Source of the DNA: Clostridia bacterium | Lineage (GTDB): Bacteria; Bacillota; Clostridia; Monoglobales; Monoglobaceae | Length of the DNA: 64,000 bases | Direction of reading: 5' to 3' | NCBI GenBank assembly: GCA_017397725.1 | Contig: JAFQIA010000023.1 | Span: forward strand, 29,699 to 93,698 | Shown here: piece after piece, positions 23,598-32,742 of the stretch | Position numbering within the stretch: the stretch's first letter is position 1 | Layout: each line of letters starts with the position of its first letter | Program-made: the position numbers and the translations under genes | Notes under the pieces: model-generated | What the model was told of the DNA's origin: nothing | The model's database searches: none | The model's input: only the letters and a program-made list of their open reading frames with translations

Positions 23598-26240
23598 ATG
23601 AAACAACAAGCTTATGAAATTGTAGATTGCGTAGAAAAGCTGGACTTGGCGCTTCAGAATTTGCGCAAGGCCCAGAAAGAATTTGCAAACTACACCCAAG
23701 AACAAGTTGACAAAATCTTTTTGGCGGCTGCATCGGCTGCCAACAAAGCAAGAATTCCGCTTGCCAAAATGGCGGTGGAAGAAACCGGCATGGGCGTGGT
23801 TGAGGACAAGGTCATCAAAAACAACTATGCCGCAGAATATATTTACAATGCCTACAAGGACACCAAGACCTGTGGCGTGGTGGAAGAAGATTCCGCCTTT
23901 GGCATCAAAAAGATTGCAGAGCCCATCGGTGTGGTTGCGGCGGTGATTCCTACCACCAACCCCACCTCTACGGCGATTTTCAAGTGTTTGCTGGCGCTGA
24001 AAACCAGAAACGCCATCATCATCTCCCCCCACCCCAGAGCGAAAAACTGTACCATTGCGGCAGCCAAGCTGGTGTTAGAGGCAGCAGTTGCGGCAGGTGC
24101 GCCCCAAGGCATCATCGACTGGATTGATGTGCCCTCTCTGGAAATGACCAATATGGTAATGAAGGAGTCCGACATCATTCTGGCAACCGGAGGCCCTGGC
24201 ATGGTCAAGGCGGCATACTCCAGCGGAAAGCCCGCGCTGGGCGTTGGCGCAGGCAACACTCCCGCCATCATTGACGAGAGTGCAGACATCCTGCTTGCAG
24301 TAAACTCCATCATCCATTCCAAGACCTTTGACAATGGTATGATTTGTGCATCCGAGCAGTCGGTGATTGTGCTTGACAGCATCTATGACAAGGTAAAGGC
24401 TGAGTTTGCAGCCCGTGGTTGTTATCTGCTCACCGCCGAGGAAACCGAAAAGGTGAGAAAGACCATCATCATCAATGGTGCCCTGAATGCAAAAATCGTA
24501 GGACAGACGGCAAGCAAGATTGCTTCTCTTGCAGGGGTAGAGGTTCCGGAAGGCACCAAAATCCTGATTGGCGAGGTAGAATCGGTAGCGATTACCGAGG
24601 AATTTGCCCACGAAAAGCTCTCTCCCGTTCTTGCTATGTATCGGGCAAAGGATTTTGAGGATGCACTCAAAAAGGCAGAACAACTGGTTGCAGACGGTGG
24701 CTATGGTCACACCTCCTCTGTCTACCTCAATGAACGAGTGGAAACGGAAAAGCTGGCGGCATTCTCTGAGAGAATGAAAACCTGTCGGATTCTGGTGAAT
24801 ACCCCCTCCTCCCACGGCGGCATCGGCGACCTTTACAACTTCAAGCTGGCACCGTCTTTGACCTTGGGTTGCGGCTCCTGGGGCGGCAACTCCGTATCGG
24901 ATAACGTAGGGGTGAAACACCTGCTGAATATCAAAACCGTTGCAGAAAGAAGGGAAAATATGCTTTGGTTCCGTGCACCTGAAAAGGTTTATATCAAAAA
25001 AGGCTGTCTGCCTGTTGCTCTGGACGAGCTCAAGAATGTGATGGGCAAAAAGAGAGCGTTTATCGTTACCGATCACTTCCTCTATGAAAACGGATACACC
25101 AAGCCCATCTGCGACAAGCTGGACGAGATGGGAATTGTGCATACCACCTTCTTTGATGTACAGCCTGACCCCACCTTGGAAAACGCCAAGAATGGTGCGG
25201 CGCAGATGGCGGCATTCAAGCCGGACACCATCATTGCCCTCGGCGGCGGTTCTGCCATGGATGCGGCAAAGATTATGTGGGTGCTCTATGAACATCCTGA
25301 GGCGGACTTTATGGATATGGCAATGCGGTTTATCGACATCCGCAAGAGAGTGTATACCTTCCCCAAGATGGGAGAAAAGGCGTACTTTATCGCCATCCCC
25401 ACCTCCGCAGGTACCGGTTCGGAGGTTACCCCCTTTGCGGTAATCACTGACGAAAAGAGCGGGGTCAAGTATCCCCTTGCAGATTATGAGCTTTTGCCCA
25501 ATATGGCAATCATTGATACCGACTTCCATATGTCTGCTCCCAAGGGCCTGACTGCGGCATCGGGTATTGATGCAGTGACCCATGCAGTAGAGGCGTATGC
25601 ATCTATGCTGGCAACCGATTACACCGACGGACTTGCCCTGAAGGCGCTGAAAGTGATTTTTGAATATCTGCCCAAGGCTTACGAGGACGGACAGAACGAT
25701 GTACTGGCAAGAGAGAAGATGGCAAACGCCGCAACCATGGCGGGTATGGCTTTTGCCAATGCGTTCCTGGGTGTCTGCCACTCCATGGCACACAAGCTGG
25801 GTGCATTCCATCACCTGCCCCACGGCGTGGCAAACGCGCTGATGATTGAGGAGGTCCTTCGCTTCAACGCCAGTGAACAACCGGTGAAGATGGGAACCTT
25901 CTCCCAGTATGACCACCCCCACACCCTCAGCCGGTATGCAGAGATTGCAGACCATCTGGGACTGGGCGGCAAAAATGACAGTGAAAAGCTGGAAAATCTG
26001 ATTGCTGCCATCAATGACCTGAAAGAAAAGGTTGGCATTAAAAAGACCATCAAGGATTATGGCATTGATGAAAAAGCCTTCCTTGACAATCTGGATGAGA
26101 TGGTGGAACAGGCGTTTGACGACCAGTGTACCGGCGCAAACCCCCGCTATCCGTTGATGAGCGAAATCAAACAGATGTATCTCAATGCTTACTACGGCAA
26201 GCATTTTGAAGAACCGAATATGCCCAATCGCCAAGCATAA
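23598..26240 (+). CDS. adhE: bifunctional acetaldehyde-CoA/alcohol dehydrogenase
   Basis: AdhE reduces acetyl-CoA to ethanol via acetaldehyde with two NADH, and forms spirosomes. The 880-residue protein has an N-terminal CoA-acylating aldehyde dehydrogenase (about residues 1-440, catalytic Cys in FDNGMICASEQS near 250) and a C-terminal iron-dependent alcohol dehydrogenase (about 455-870). The latter has the GGGSAMDAAK NAD motif and the iron ligands in GVCHSMAHKLGAFHHLPHG. SD AAAAGGAGG precedes the ATG. The Rex-like site over its promoter fits the NADH-responsive control known for adhE in Clostridia. It is full length and intact. Confidence 0.97.
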   Translation: MKQQAYEIVDCVEKLDLALQNLRKAQKEFANYTQEQVDKIFLAAASAANKARIPLAKMAVEETGMGVVEDKVIKNNYAAEYIYNAYKDTKTCGVVEEDSAFGIKKIAEPIGVVAAVIPTTNPTSTAIFKCLLALKTRNAIIISPHPRAKNCTIAAAKLVLEAAVAAGAPQGIIDWIDVPSLEMTNMVMKESDIILATGGPGMVKAAYSSGKPALGVGAGNTPAIIDESADILLAVNSIIHSKTFDNGMICASEQSVIVLDSIYDKVKAEFAARGCYLLTAEETEKVRKTIIINGALNAKIVGQTASKIASLAGVEVPEGTKILIGEVESVAITEEFAHEKLSPVLAMYRAKDFEDALKKAEQLVADGGYGHTSSVYLNERVETEKLAAFSERMKTCRILVNTPSSHGGIGDLYNFKLAPSLTLGCGSWGGNSVSDNVGVKHLLNIKTVAERRENMLWFRAPEKVYIKKGCLPVALDELKNVMGKKRAFIVTDHFLYENGYTKPICDKLDEMGIVHTTFFDVQPDPTLENAKNGAAQMAAFKPDTIIALGGGSAMDAAKIMWVLYEHPEADFMDMAMRFIDIRKRVYTFPKMGEKAYFIAIPTSAGTGSEVTPFAVITDEKSGVKYPLADYELLPNMAIIDTDFHMSAPKGLTAASGIDAVTHAVEAYASMLATDYTDGLALKALKVIFEYLPKAYEDGQNDVLAREKMANAATMAGMAFANAFLGVCHSMAHKLGAFHHLPHGVANALMIEEVLRFNASEQPVKMGTFSQYDHPHTLSRYAEIADHLGLGGKNDSEKLENLIAAINDLKEKVGIKKTIKDYGIDEKAFLDNLDEMVEQAFDDQCTGANPRYPLMSEIKQMYLNAYYGKHFEEPNMPNRQA

Positions 26241-26254
26241 GGGAGGAGAAGAAT

Positions 26255-27004
26255 ATGAAGCTGAATCAAATCATTGCGGAAAGAAAGAACAAGACGGTCT
26301 ACCGTGACGGCGAGGTTTGCTTTAAGGTATTTGACCGCACCTATTCCAAGGCGGACATTTTGAACGAGGCATTGAATCAGGCAAGAATCGAAGAAACCGG
26401 ACTCAACATCCCCAAAATCCTCGGCGTGCATATGGTTGAGGGCAAATGGGCAATTGAGCTGGAATATGTGGAGGGAAAAACCCTGGCACAGCTGATGGCA
26501 GAGAACCCCGACAAAAAGGAAGAATACCTTAACCTGTTGGTGGATTTGCAACTGGAGGTTCACAAAAAAACCTGTCCCTCTCTCAACAAGCTCAAGGACA
26601 AGATGAATCGCAAAATCAGCGAGACCACCTTGGATGCTACCACCCGTTATGAGCTACACACCCGTCTGGAGGGAATGCCCAAGCACAACAAGGTTTGTCA
26701 CGGGGACTTTAACCCCTCCAACATCATCATTACGGAGGACGGAACCCCCTATATCATCGACTGGGCGCACGCAACCCAGGGCAATGCATCTGCAGATGCG
26801 GCAAGAACCTACCTGTTGTTCTGCCTGAGCGGGGATGAGGAAACCGCCAAGGCGTATCTGGATCTGTTCTGCAAAAAGAGCGACACTGCACAACAGTATG
26901 TGCAAAAGTGGATGCCCATCGTGGCAGCATCTCAGTCGGTCAAGGGCAATGCAGAGGAGCGGGAGTTCCTGCTCTCCTGGACTGATGTGGTTGAGTATGA
27001 ATAA
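26255..27004 (+). CDS. aminoglycoside phosphotransferase (APH)/choline-kinase-like protein
   Basis: The 249-residue protein kinase-like enzyme carries the catalytic loop VCHGDFNPSNII (about residues 147-158) and metal-binding IIDWAHATQGN (about 169-179), diagnostic of the APH/choline kinase superfamily; the N-lobe is short. The substrate could be a sugar, choline or another small hydroxyl compound, and resistance function should not be assumed. It follows adhE by 14 nt with a strong GGGAGGAG SD, so the two are likely cotranscribed, though no metabolic link is obvious. A shared bidirectional terminator follows. Confidence 0.85.
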   Translation: MKLNQIIAERKNKTVYRDGEVCFKVFDRTYSKADILNEALNQARIEETGLNIPKILGVHMVEGKWAIELEYVEGKTLAQLMAENPDKKEEYLNLLVDLQLEVHKKTCPSLNKLKDKMNRKISETTLDATTRYELHTRLEGMPKHNKVCHGDFNPSNIIITEDGTPYIIDWAHATQGNASADAARTYLLFCLSGDEETAKAYLDLFCKKSDTAQQYVQKWMPIVAASQSVKGNAEEREFLLSWTDVVEYE

Positions 27005-27035
27005 AAAAAAGCAGACTTTTACAGTCTGCTTTTTT
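27003..27035. terminator. bidirectional terminator between the APH-like gene and mgtE
   Basis: A8, stem GCAGACT (27011-27017), loop TTTAC, AGTCTGC (27023-27029), T6. It serves both convergent genes. Confidence 0.93.
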
Positions 27036-27039
27036 ATTT

Positions 27040-28434
27040 CTAACAAATAATCGCCATTGCTATGGAGAAGAAAATTAAAACCGAACAGGTGTCCAAAATG
27101 GTGGTCAGTAAGGGTGCCGCCATCAAGGCGGGGTCCAACTTACACTTTTTTGCAAGCATGGGCAAGATACATCCGATGCTCTTTGCCAGAACAATGATAC
27201 CAATCAAACTCAGCCCCGATACCAGAGAGAGCTGACCAAGGCTTGCCTGTGCCAGCACCTCTTGATTACCATGATACATCAGGAAAATCCGCAATGCGTT
27301 GACGATTGCCAGAACCACACCCACCAACAGGGCAACCCCGATTTCTTTGAACAAGACACGGAAGAAGTCCTTGAATCGGATTTCCTCCAGGGCAAGACCG
27401 CGGATGATCATGGTCGAGCTCTGGGACCCGCAGTTTCCGCCGGTACCCATCAGCATGGGCACAAAGGCAACCAGAATGGGGATGGACACAAAGGCGTTTT
27501 CGTAGTTTTGGATAATTTTTCCCGTTACCGTTGCGGAAAGCATCAGGAACAACAGCCAGAAAAAGCGGTTCTTTGCGTGGGTCCAGACCGAGGTTTTCAG
27601 GTAGGATTCCTCGGTGGGAACAACCGCCGCCATCTTGGCAATATCCTCGGTGTTCTCTTCCTGAATGACGTCAATCGCGTCATCGACGGTGACAATACCC
27701 ACCAGCCGGCTCTCTCCGTCCACCACAGGGATGGCAAGAAAGTCGTAACGGTCGAACATTCTGGCAACGTCCTCTCGGTCGTCCAGCGTCCCCACATAGG
27801 TGATGTTGGTTTCCATAATGTCCTCAATGGCTTGCTCGCCATCGGACAGCAACAACTGCTTGACCGAAACCAGACCAATCAGCTTGCGGTTGCGGTCGGT
27901 GACATAGCAGGTGTAGATGGTTTCCTTGTCCACGCCGATTCTGCGGATGCGGGCAAAACATTCCGAAACCGTCATATCCTTTTTAAGGTCCACATACTCG
28001 GTGGTCATCATACTGCCTGCGCTGTCCTTGGGATATTTCAGCAGTTGGTTGATGTCCTTGCGCATCTCGGGGTTGGTGTGTCTAAGAATCCGCTTGACCA
28101 CCGTTGCGGGCATCTCTTCAATCAAGTCCACCGCATCATCGACATAGATCTCATCCAGCACATCCTTCAGCTCCTTATCGCTGAAGGCGGAAATCAAAAA
28201 TTCCTGCTGGTCATTATCCATTTCAATAAAGGTTTCTGCCGCAAACTCCTTGGGCAGAATCCGAAACAAGAGGGTCAGCTCTGTTTCAGAAACCTCCGAG
28301 AGCATTTGGGCAATATCCACCGCATTGCGGGCGGTCAAAAGCTCCCTGAGGGGCGCAATTCGTTTTTGAGAAAGAAGCTCCAGCGCTTGTTCCTGAATCT
28401 CTTCAATCTCCATTTCCATCCAATTTTCTTCCAT
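27040..28434 (-). CDS. mgtE: magnesium transporter MgtE
   Basis: MgtE is a Mg2+-gated Mg2+ channel. The 464-residue protein has the N-terminal superhelical domain (about residues 10-135), two CBS domains (about 140-260, with the ACTP/VTVDDAIDVI pattern), a plug helix, and five membrane helices (about 290-464) including the pore segment PMLMGTGGNCGSQSS. The SD is GGAGG at 28436-28443. It is expressed from its own promoter through a roughly 150-nt structured leader that encodes a 33-residue peptide (28453-28554). The classic M-box riboswitch is not recognisable there. Confidence 0.95.
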   Translation of the reverse strand: MEENWMEMEIEEIQEQALELLSQKRIAPLRELLTARNAVDIAQMLSEVSETELTLLFRILPKEFAAETFIEMDNDQQEFLISAFSDKELKDVLDEIYVDDAVDLIEEMPATVVKRILRHTNPEMRKDINQLLKYPKDSAGSMMTTEYVDLKKDMTVSECFARIRRIGVDKETIYTCYVTDRNRKLIGLVSVKQLLLSDGEQAIEDIMETNITYVGTLDDREDVARMFDRYDFLAIPVVDGESRLVGIVTVDDAIDVIQEENTEDIAKMAAVVPTEESYLKTSVWTHAKNRFFWLLFLMLSATVTGKIIQNYENAFVSIPILVAFVPMLMGTGGNCGSQSSTMIIRGLALEEIRFKDFFRVLFKEIGVALLVGVVLAIVNALRIFLMYHGNQEVLAQASLGQLSLVSGLSLIGIIVLAKSIGCILPMLAKKCKLDPALMAAPLLTTILDTCSVLIFFSIAMAIIC

Positions 28435-28439
28435 CTTGG

Positions 28440-28582
28440 TTCCTCCTTTTCTTTATTTTTTAAGAAAGAACCCGTTGCGTGAGGCTATGCACGCCAAAAA
28501 CATCCACTGCCTTCGCCCACCGGGCTTGTTCTTACTATCACCGCTTGCGTCCATATCCTCACCTCCTGTTTTTATGAATCGT
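28440..28582 (-). promoter_or_regulatory. structured 5' leader of mgtE
   Basis: From the predicted start point (about 28582) the RNA can form an 11-position stem: GTGAGGATATG (28552-28562) with CATAGCCTCAC (28479-28489), one mismatch. It hides the SD and AUG of the 33-codon ORF. The enclosed 62 nt can fold further (GCCCGGTGGGC). This is a candidate Mg2+-sensing or translation-coupled attenuator, distinct from the M-box consensus. Confidence 0.5.
28453..28554 (-). CDS. 33-residue leader peptide upstream of mgtE
   Basis: A complete small ORF starts at ATG 28552-28554 behind a strong SD (AGGAGGTGAGG, 3 to 7 nt away) and ends in TAA 19 nt before the mgtE ATG. The peptide begins MDASGDSKNKPGGRRQ, continues WMFLACIASRNGF and ends FLKK; it is basic with a short hydrophobic stretch. 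Its SD and start codon are paired with its own codons for the ACIAS region in an 11-position stem. It may be a regulatory leader peptide rather than a functional protein. I recognise no established family. Confidence 0.5.
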   Translation of the reverse strand: MDASGDSKNKPGGRRQWMFLACIASRNGFFLKK

Positions 28583-28588
28583 TTTTCT

Positions 28589-28617
28589 ATTGTAACACAA
28601 ATGTTTCAAATTTTCAA
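28589..28617 (-). promoter_or_regulatory. promoter of the mgtE transcript
   Basis: Reading leftwards: TTGAAA (28612-28617), 17 nt, TACAAT (28589-28594). Confidence 0.65.
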
Positions 28618-28710
28618 GGTGTTTTTCCTCTATAAATGGTATGTTTTGCTTGCATTTTTACCATAAAGGTGTTACAATATACGGATAAGAATTGACAAAG
28701 GACTGATTGG

Positions 28711-29910
28711 ATGAATCTTCAGCAAGTGCAAGAACTGGACGCAAATTATTATATGAACACCTTTGGTCAGCGGACTCCCATCTGTTTTACAGAAGGCAAG
28801 GGCATTACCCTGACCGACACCGAGGGCAAAAAGTATCAGGACTTTTTTGCCGGCATTGCGGTGAACTGTCTGGGCTACGGACATCCCCGACTGGTAGAGG
28901 AGTTAAAGGATCAGGTGGAAAAGCTGACCCATATCTCCAATGTATTTTATACCGAGAATCAGGCAAGACTGGCAGAGATGCTGGTCAATAACAGCTGTCT
29001 TGACAGAGTATTCTTTGCCAACACCGGCGCAGAGGCAAACGAGGGTGCCATCAAGCTGGTCAAAAAATACTTTGTGGAACAAGGCAAGGCGGAAAAACGG
29101 GAAATCATCACCTTAAAAAATTCCTTCCACGGCCGCACCCTTGCCACCGTGGCAGCCACCGGACAGGAGAAATATCAAAAACCCTACCTGCCCTTGCTTG
29201 AAAAGTTTGTACATGTAGAGGTCAATGATTGTGCGGCACTCACCGACGCGGTCAATGAAAACACTGCGGCGATTATGGTAGAGCTGATTCAAGGAGAAAG
29301 CGGTGTGCTTCCCCTGACCGAGGAATTTGTTGCTACCATCGAACAACTGCGCAAGGAAAAGGATTTGCTTTTGGTTGTGGATGAGGTACAGACCGGCATC
29401 GGGCGTACCGGAAAGCTGTTTGCTTATGAATGGTACGGCATCGAACCGGACATTGTCACCCTTGCCAAGGGTCTGGGCGGCGGCATCCCCATCGGCGCCT
29501 TTCTGGCAAAGGACTCGGTGGCAGCTGCATTTCATCCCGGCGACCACGGCACCACCTTTGGCGGTAACCCCTTGTCTGCCCGTGCAGGACTGGTGGTTCT
29601 GGACGAGCTTTTAAACAACGGGGTGCTCAAGAACGCCGCAACCGTTGGCGCATATATGCAGGAAACCCTTTCTGCCATAGAAAGTGAAAAAATCGAACAG
29701 GTGCGGGGCAAGGGCCTGATGATTGGTGTGGTTTTGTCGCAACCCATTGCCAAGGCAGTTGGCGGAGCACTCAGGGACAAAGGCTACATTGTGGGCGTGG
29801 TCGGCGACAAAGTTCTGCGACTGGTTCCCCCGCTGATTATAACCAAAGACGACGTTGACGGCTTGGCAGAGGCGCTTAAGGATGTTTTAGGAAAGGATGA
29901 AATCAAATGA
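28711..29910 (+). CDS. argD: acetylornithine aminotransferase
   Basis: ArgD is a class III PLP aminotransferase that makes N-acetylornithine (and in lysine synthesis can make succinyl-DAP). The 399-residue protein shows GNTGAEANEGAIKL-like FFANTGAEANEGAIKL (about residues 101-116), SFHGRTLATVAATGQ, the PLP aspartate in VVDEVQTGIGRTGK (about 225-238) and the lysine in VTLAKGLGGGIPIGA (about 248-262). A promoter-like TTGCAT/TACAAT pair lies just upstream (about 28649-28678). It overlaps argF by 4 bp (ATGA), so this is an arginine pair separate from argH. Confidence 0.93.
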   Translation: MNLQQVQELDANYYMNTFGQRTPICFTEGKGITLTDTEGKKYQDFFAGIAVNCLGYGHPRLVEELKDQVEKLTHISNVFYTENQARLAEMLVNNSCLDRVFFANTGAEANEGAIKLVKKYFVEQGKAEKREIITLKNSFHGRTLATVAATGQEKYQKPYLPLLEKFVHVEVNDCAALTDAVNENTAAIMVELIQGESGVLPLTEEFVATIEQLRKEKDLLLVVDEVQTGIGRTGKLFAYEWYGIEPDIVTLAKGLGGGIPIGAFLAKDSVAAAFHPGDHGTTFGGNPLSARAGLVVLDELLNNGVLKNAATVGAYMQETLSAIESEKIEQVRGKGLMIGVVLSQPIAKAVGGALRDKGYIVGVVGDKVLRLVPPLIITKDDVDGLAEALKDVLGKDEIK

Positions 29911-30830
29911 ATTTGAAGCATTTTATCAGTATTCACGATATTACCGTAGAGGAATTTCATGAGCTTCTGGATTTGGCGCTCAAGCTGAAAAAGGAGCACA
30001 AGGCGGGCATCAAGCACACCATGCTGGATGGCAAAACCTTGGGTATGATTTTCACCAAGTCCTCCACCCGTACCCGTATCTCCTTTGAGGTGGGTATGTA
30101 TCAGCTGGGCGGACATCCCATGTACCTCAACGCCAACGATATGCAGCTTGGCAGAGGCGAGAGCATCTATGACACCGCCAATGTAATGAGCCGGTTTGTG
30201 GATGGCATTATGATTCGTACCTATGACCATCAGGATGTTTTGGACCTTGCCAAATTCGGTTCGGTTCCTGTTATTAACGCCCTGACCGACCATCTGCACC
30301 CCTGTCAGGCAATGGCTGATTTGATGACGGTGTATGAACACAAGGGCACCTTAAAAGGCTTAAAGCTTGCCTATGTGGGCGACGGAAACAATGTGGCGCA
30401 CTCTTTGCTCTATGCTTGTGCCAAGGCAGGTATGCATATGTCGGTGGCAACCCCTGTGGGTTATGAATGTGATGCTACCGTTGTGGCAAATGCCATAGAC
30501 GATGCCAAGGAAACAGGGGCGCAAATCACCATTTGCAACGACCCCAAAGAAGCCATCAAGGATGCCGATGTAGTCTGCACCGACACCTGGACCAGTATGG
30601 GACAGGAGGCAGAAAAAGCAGAGCGGGTAAAAATCTTTAAGGATTATCAGGTGAACAAGGAACTGTTCTCTCTGGCAAAGGACGATGCCATCTTTATCCA
30701 TTGTCTGCCGGCTTATCGTGGCTATGAGGTGACTGAGGATATCATCGACGGACCTATGTCGGTGGTCTTTGACGAGGCAGAAAACCGTCTGCACGCCCAG
30801 AAAGCCATTCTGGTTGCATTGATGGGTTAG
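29907..30830 (+). CDS. argF: ornithine carbamoyltransferase
   Basis: OTCase joins ornithine and carbamoyl phosphate to give citrulline. The 307-residue protein has all diagnostic motifs: the carbamoyl-phosphate loop SSTRTRISFE (about residues 50-59), HPCQAMADLMTV (about 131-142), the ornithine-specific DTWTSMGQE and HCLPAYRGYEVTEDI (about 263-277). The ATG overlaps the argD stop (ATGA). It is biosynthetic by context (argD) rather than part of an arginine deiminase pathway, as arcA and arcC are absent. Confidence 0.95.
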   Translation: MNLKHFISIHDITVEEFHELLDLALKLKKEHKAGIKHTMLDGKTLGMIFTKSSTRTRISFEVGMYQLGGHPMYLNANDMQLGRGESIYDTANVMSRFVDGIMIRTYDHQDVLDLAKFGSVPVINALTDHLHPCQAMADLMTVYEHKGTLKGLKLAYVGDGNNVAHSLLYACAKAGMHMSVATPVGYECDATVVANAIDDAKETGAQITICNDPKEAIKDADVVCTDTWTSMGQEAEKAERVKIFKDYQVNKELFSLAKDDAIFIHCLPAYRGYEVTEDIIDGPMSVVFDEAENRLHAQKAILVALMG

Positions 30831-30841
30831 GAGGGTATCAT

Positions 30842-31327
30842 ATGGAAAAAAACTTATACGCATTTGAAGTCAAGCACGCCACCGAGGAAGATATTCCTGC
30901 CATTCACAAAATCACCAAGGACGCGTTTTTGAAATACTGTGAGATGGCGGACTTGAGCTATGATATTGCGGCACTGAATGAAACCTATGACGATATCCGC
31001 AAGGACATCGAAACCAAAGAGGTTTTTGTGGTGCGGATTGACGATGAGCCGGTTGGCGCTGTCCGTGTAGAGATTCAGGAAAACGGAGAGGCATACCTCA
31101 GCCGTTTTGCGGTAGGCTCCAGCCACCGGAACAACGGTGTGGGCAAAATCCTGATGAGCGTGGTGGATAAAATTATGAAGCAGCATCAGGTAAAGATTCT
31201 GCGTCTGCACACTGCGGCAAAGGTAGCACCCACCATCCGTTTTTATTACGGCAGAGGCTTTTATATTGCAAGCGTAGAAAACGGCAGAGGCTATCCCAGA
31301 GCCGAGCTGGTGAAAGAATACAAATAG
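30842..31327 (+). CDS. GNAT-family N-acetyltransferase
   Basis: The 161-residue protein has the GNAT fold: N-terminal [16 protein letters not shown], the beta4 strand [24 protein letters not shown] carrying the acetyl-CoA pyrophosphate loop (R/Q-x-x-G-x-G/A, here HRNNGVGK), and the C-terminal [11 protein letters not shown]. The substrate is unknown. It is 11 nt after argF with SD AGGAGGG. Position suggests an arginine link, but it is not recognisable as ArgA or the ArgJ type, so N-acetylglutamate synthesis is only a possibility. Confidence 0.85.
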   Translation: MEKNLYAFEVKHATEEDIPAIHKITKDAFLKYCEMADLSYDIAALNETYDDIRKDIETKEVFVVRIDDEPVGAVRVEIQENGEAYLSRFAVGSSHRNNGVGKILMSVVDKIMKQHQVKILRLHTAAKVAPTIRFYYGRGFYIASVENGRGYPRAELVKEYK

Positions 31328-31344
31328 GGAAAGGAATCAAACCA

Positions 31345-32724
31345 ATGAAAATCAAAGAGCTTTTTACTGCGCCGGTTGCTGACCAGACACAGGTTTGTGT
31401 CAATGGTTGGGTGCGCACCTTACGGGTTTCCAAGAATTTTGGATTTATCGAACTGAACGACGGTTCTTATTTCAAGAATGTGCAGGTTGTGATTGAGGCA
31501 GACCGCCTCAGCAACTTTGTGGAGGTTTCCAAGCAGAACGTGGGCGCTGCCCTGCGTGTTAAGGGCGAGCTGGTGCTCACCCCCGATGCCAAACAGCCGT
31601 TTGAAATCAAGGCGGATGCCATTGAGATTGAGGGCGCAAGCTCTCCCGATTATCCCCTCCAGAAAAAGCGGCATTCCTTTGAATATCTGCGCACCATTCC
31701 CCATCTGCGGGCAAGAACCAACACCTTCTCGGCAGTATTCCGTGTGCGCTCCCTGGTGGCATATGCCATCCACAAATTCTTTAACGAGCGTGGCTTTGTC
31801 TATGTGCACACCCCGCTGATTACCGGTAGTGACTGTGAGGGTGCCGGCGAGATGTTTCAGGTAACCACCCTGGATATGGAGAACCTGCCCCGCACCGAGG
31901 ACGGTGCTGTGGATTACAGCAAGGACTTCTTTAACAAGCATACCTCCTTGACCGTTAGCGGTCAGCTGGAGGGTGAGGACTTTTCTCAGGCGTTTGGGGA
32001 TATCTACACCTTTGGTCCTACCTTCCGTGCGGAAAATTCCAACACCACCCGTCACGCGGCAGAGTTCTGGATGATTGAGCCGGAGATTGCCTTTGCGGAT
32101 TTGAAAGATGTGATGGGCTTGGCAGAAGATATGCTCAAATTCATCATCCGCTATGTGCTGGAACAGGCACCGGAGGAGATGCAATTCTTTAACAATTTTG
32201 TGGACAAGGGTTTACTTGAGCGTCTTGACAATGTGGTCAGCAACGAGTTTGGCCATGTGACCTATACCGAGGCGATTGAACTCTTAAAGAACAGCGGCAA
32301 AGACTTTGAATATCCGGTTTCCTGGGGTATGGATTTACAGACCGAGCACGAGCGTTACCTCACCGAAGAGGTGTTCAAAAAGCCGATTTTTGTCACCGAT
32401 TATCCCAAAGAAATCAAGGCATTCTATATGCGCCTCAATGAGGATGGCAAGACCGTTGCGGCTATGGACTGTCTGGTTCCCGGCATTGGTGAAATCATCG
32501 GCGGCAGCCAGAGAGAAGAGCGCATTGACATCCTGACCGAGAGAATGGCAGAAATGGGTCTTAATGAAGAGGATTACGGACACTATCTGGATTTGCGTCG
32601 GTTTGGCGGAACCAAGCACGCCGGCTACGGCCTTGGCTTTGAGCGGGCGATTATGTACCTGACCGGCATGAGCAACATTCGTGATGTCCTGCCCTATCCC
32701 AGAACGGTTAACAGTCTCTACTAA
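31345..32724 (+). CDS. asnS: asparaginyl-tRNA synthetase
   Basis: AsnRS charges tRNA-Asn. The 459-residue class IIb enzyme has an N-terminal OB-fold anticodon-binding domain (about residues 12-115, [20 protein letters not shown]) and a catalytic domain with motif 1 near [16 protein letters not shown], motif 2 [28 protein letters not shown] residues (about 225-248) and motif 3 [17 protein letters not shown] (about 428-444). The text around GAGEMF and the length indicate AsnRS rather than AspRS. No T-box leader is found. The SD is AAAGGA, 17 nt after the GNAT gene. Confidence 0.94.
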   Translation: MKIKELFTAPVADQTQVCVNGWVRTLRVSKNFGFIELNDGSYFKNVQVVIEADRLSNFVEVSKQNVGAALRVKGELVLTPDAKQPFEIKADAIEIEGASSPDYPLQKKRHSFEYLRTIPHLRARTNTFSAVFRVRSLVAYAIHKFFNERGFVYVHTPLITGSDCEGAGEMFQVTTLDMENLPRTEDGAVDYSKDFFNKHTSLTVSGQLEGEDFSQAFGDIYTFGPTFRAENSNTTRHAAEFWMIEPEIAFADLKDVMGLAEDMLKFIIRYVLEQAPEEMQFFNNFVDKGLLERLDNVVSNEFGHVTYTEAIELLKNSGKDFEYPVSWGMDLQTEHERYLTEEVFKKPIFVTDYPKEIKAFYMRLNEDGKTVAAMDCLVPGIGEIIGGSQREERIDILTERMAEMGLNEEDYGHYLDLRRFGGTKHAGYGLGFERAIMYLTGMSNIRDVLPYPRTVNSLY

Positions 32725-32742
32725 TAGATTGGAGAGAAGGAA

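Noticed and set aside
24075..26234. A 719-codon open frame on the minus strand through adhE
   Set aside because: It is antisense to an unmistakable AdhE, has no SD and no recognisable motif, and its composition is the mirror of the biased codon usage of adhE.
26255..27004. Aminoglycoside resistance gene
   Set aside because: Only the general APH/choline-kinase fold is shown; nothing points to antibiotic substrates.
28440..28600. M-box magnesium riboswitch before mgtE
   Set aside because: The conserved M-box segments are not recognisable in the leader; a different stem enclosing a small ORF is present instead.
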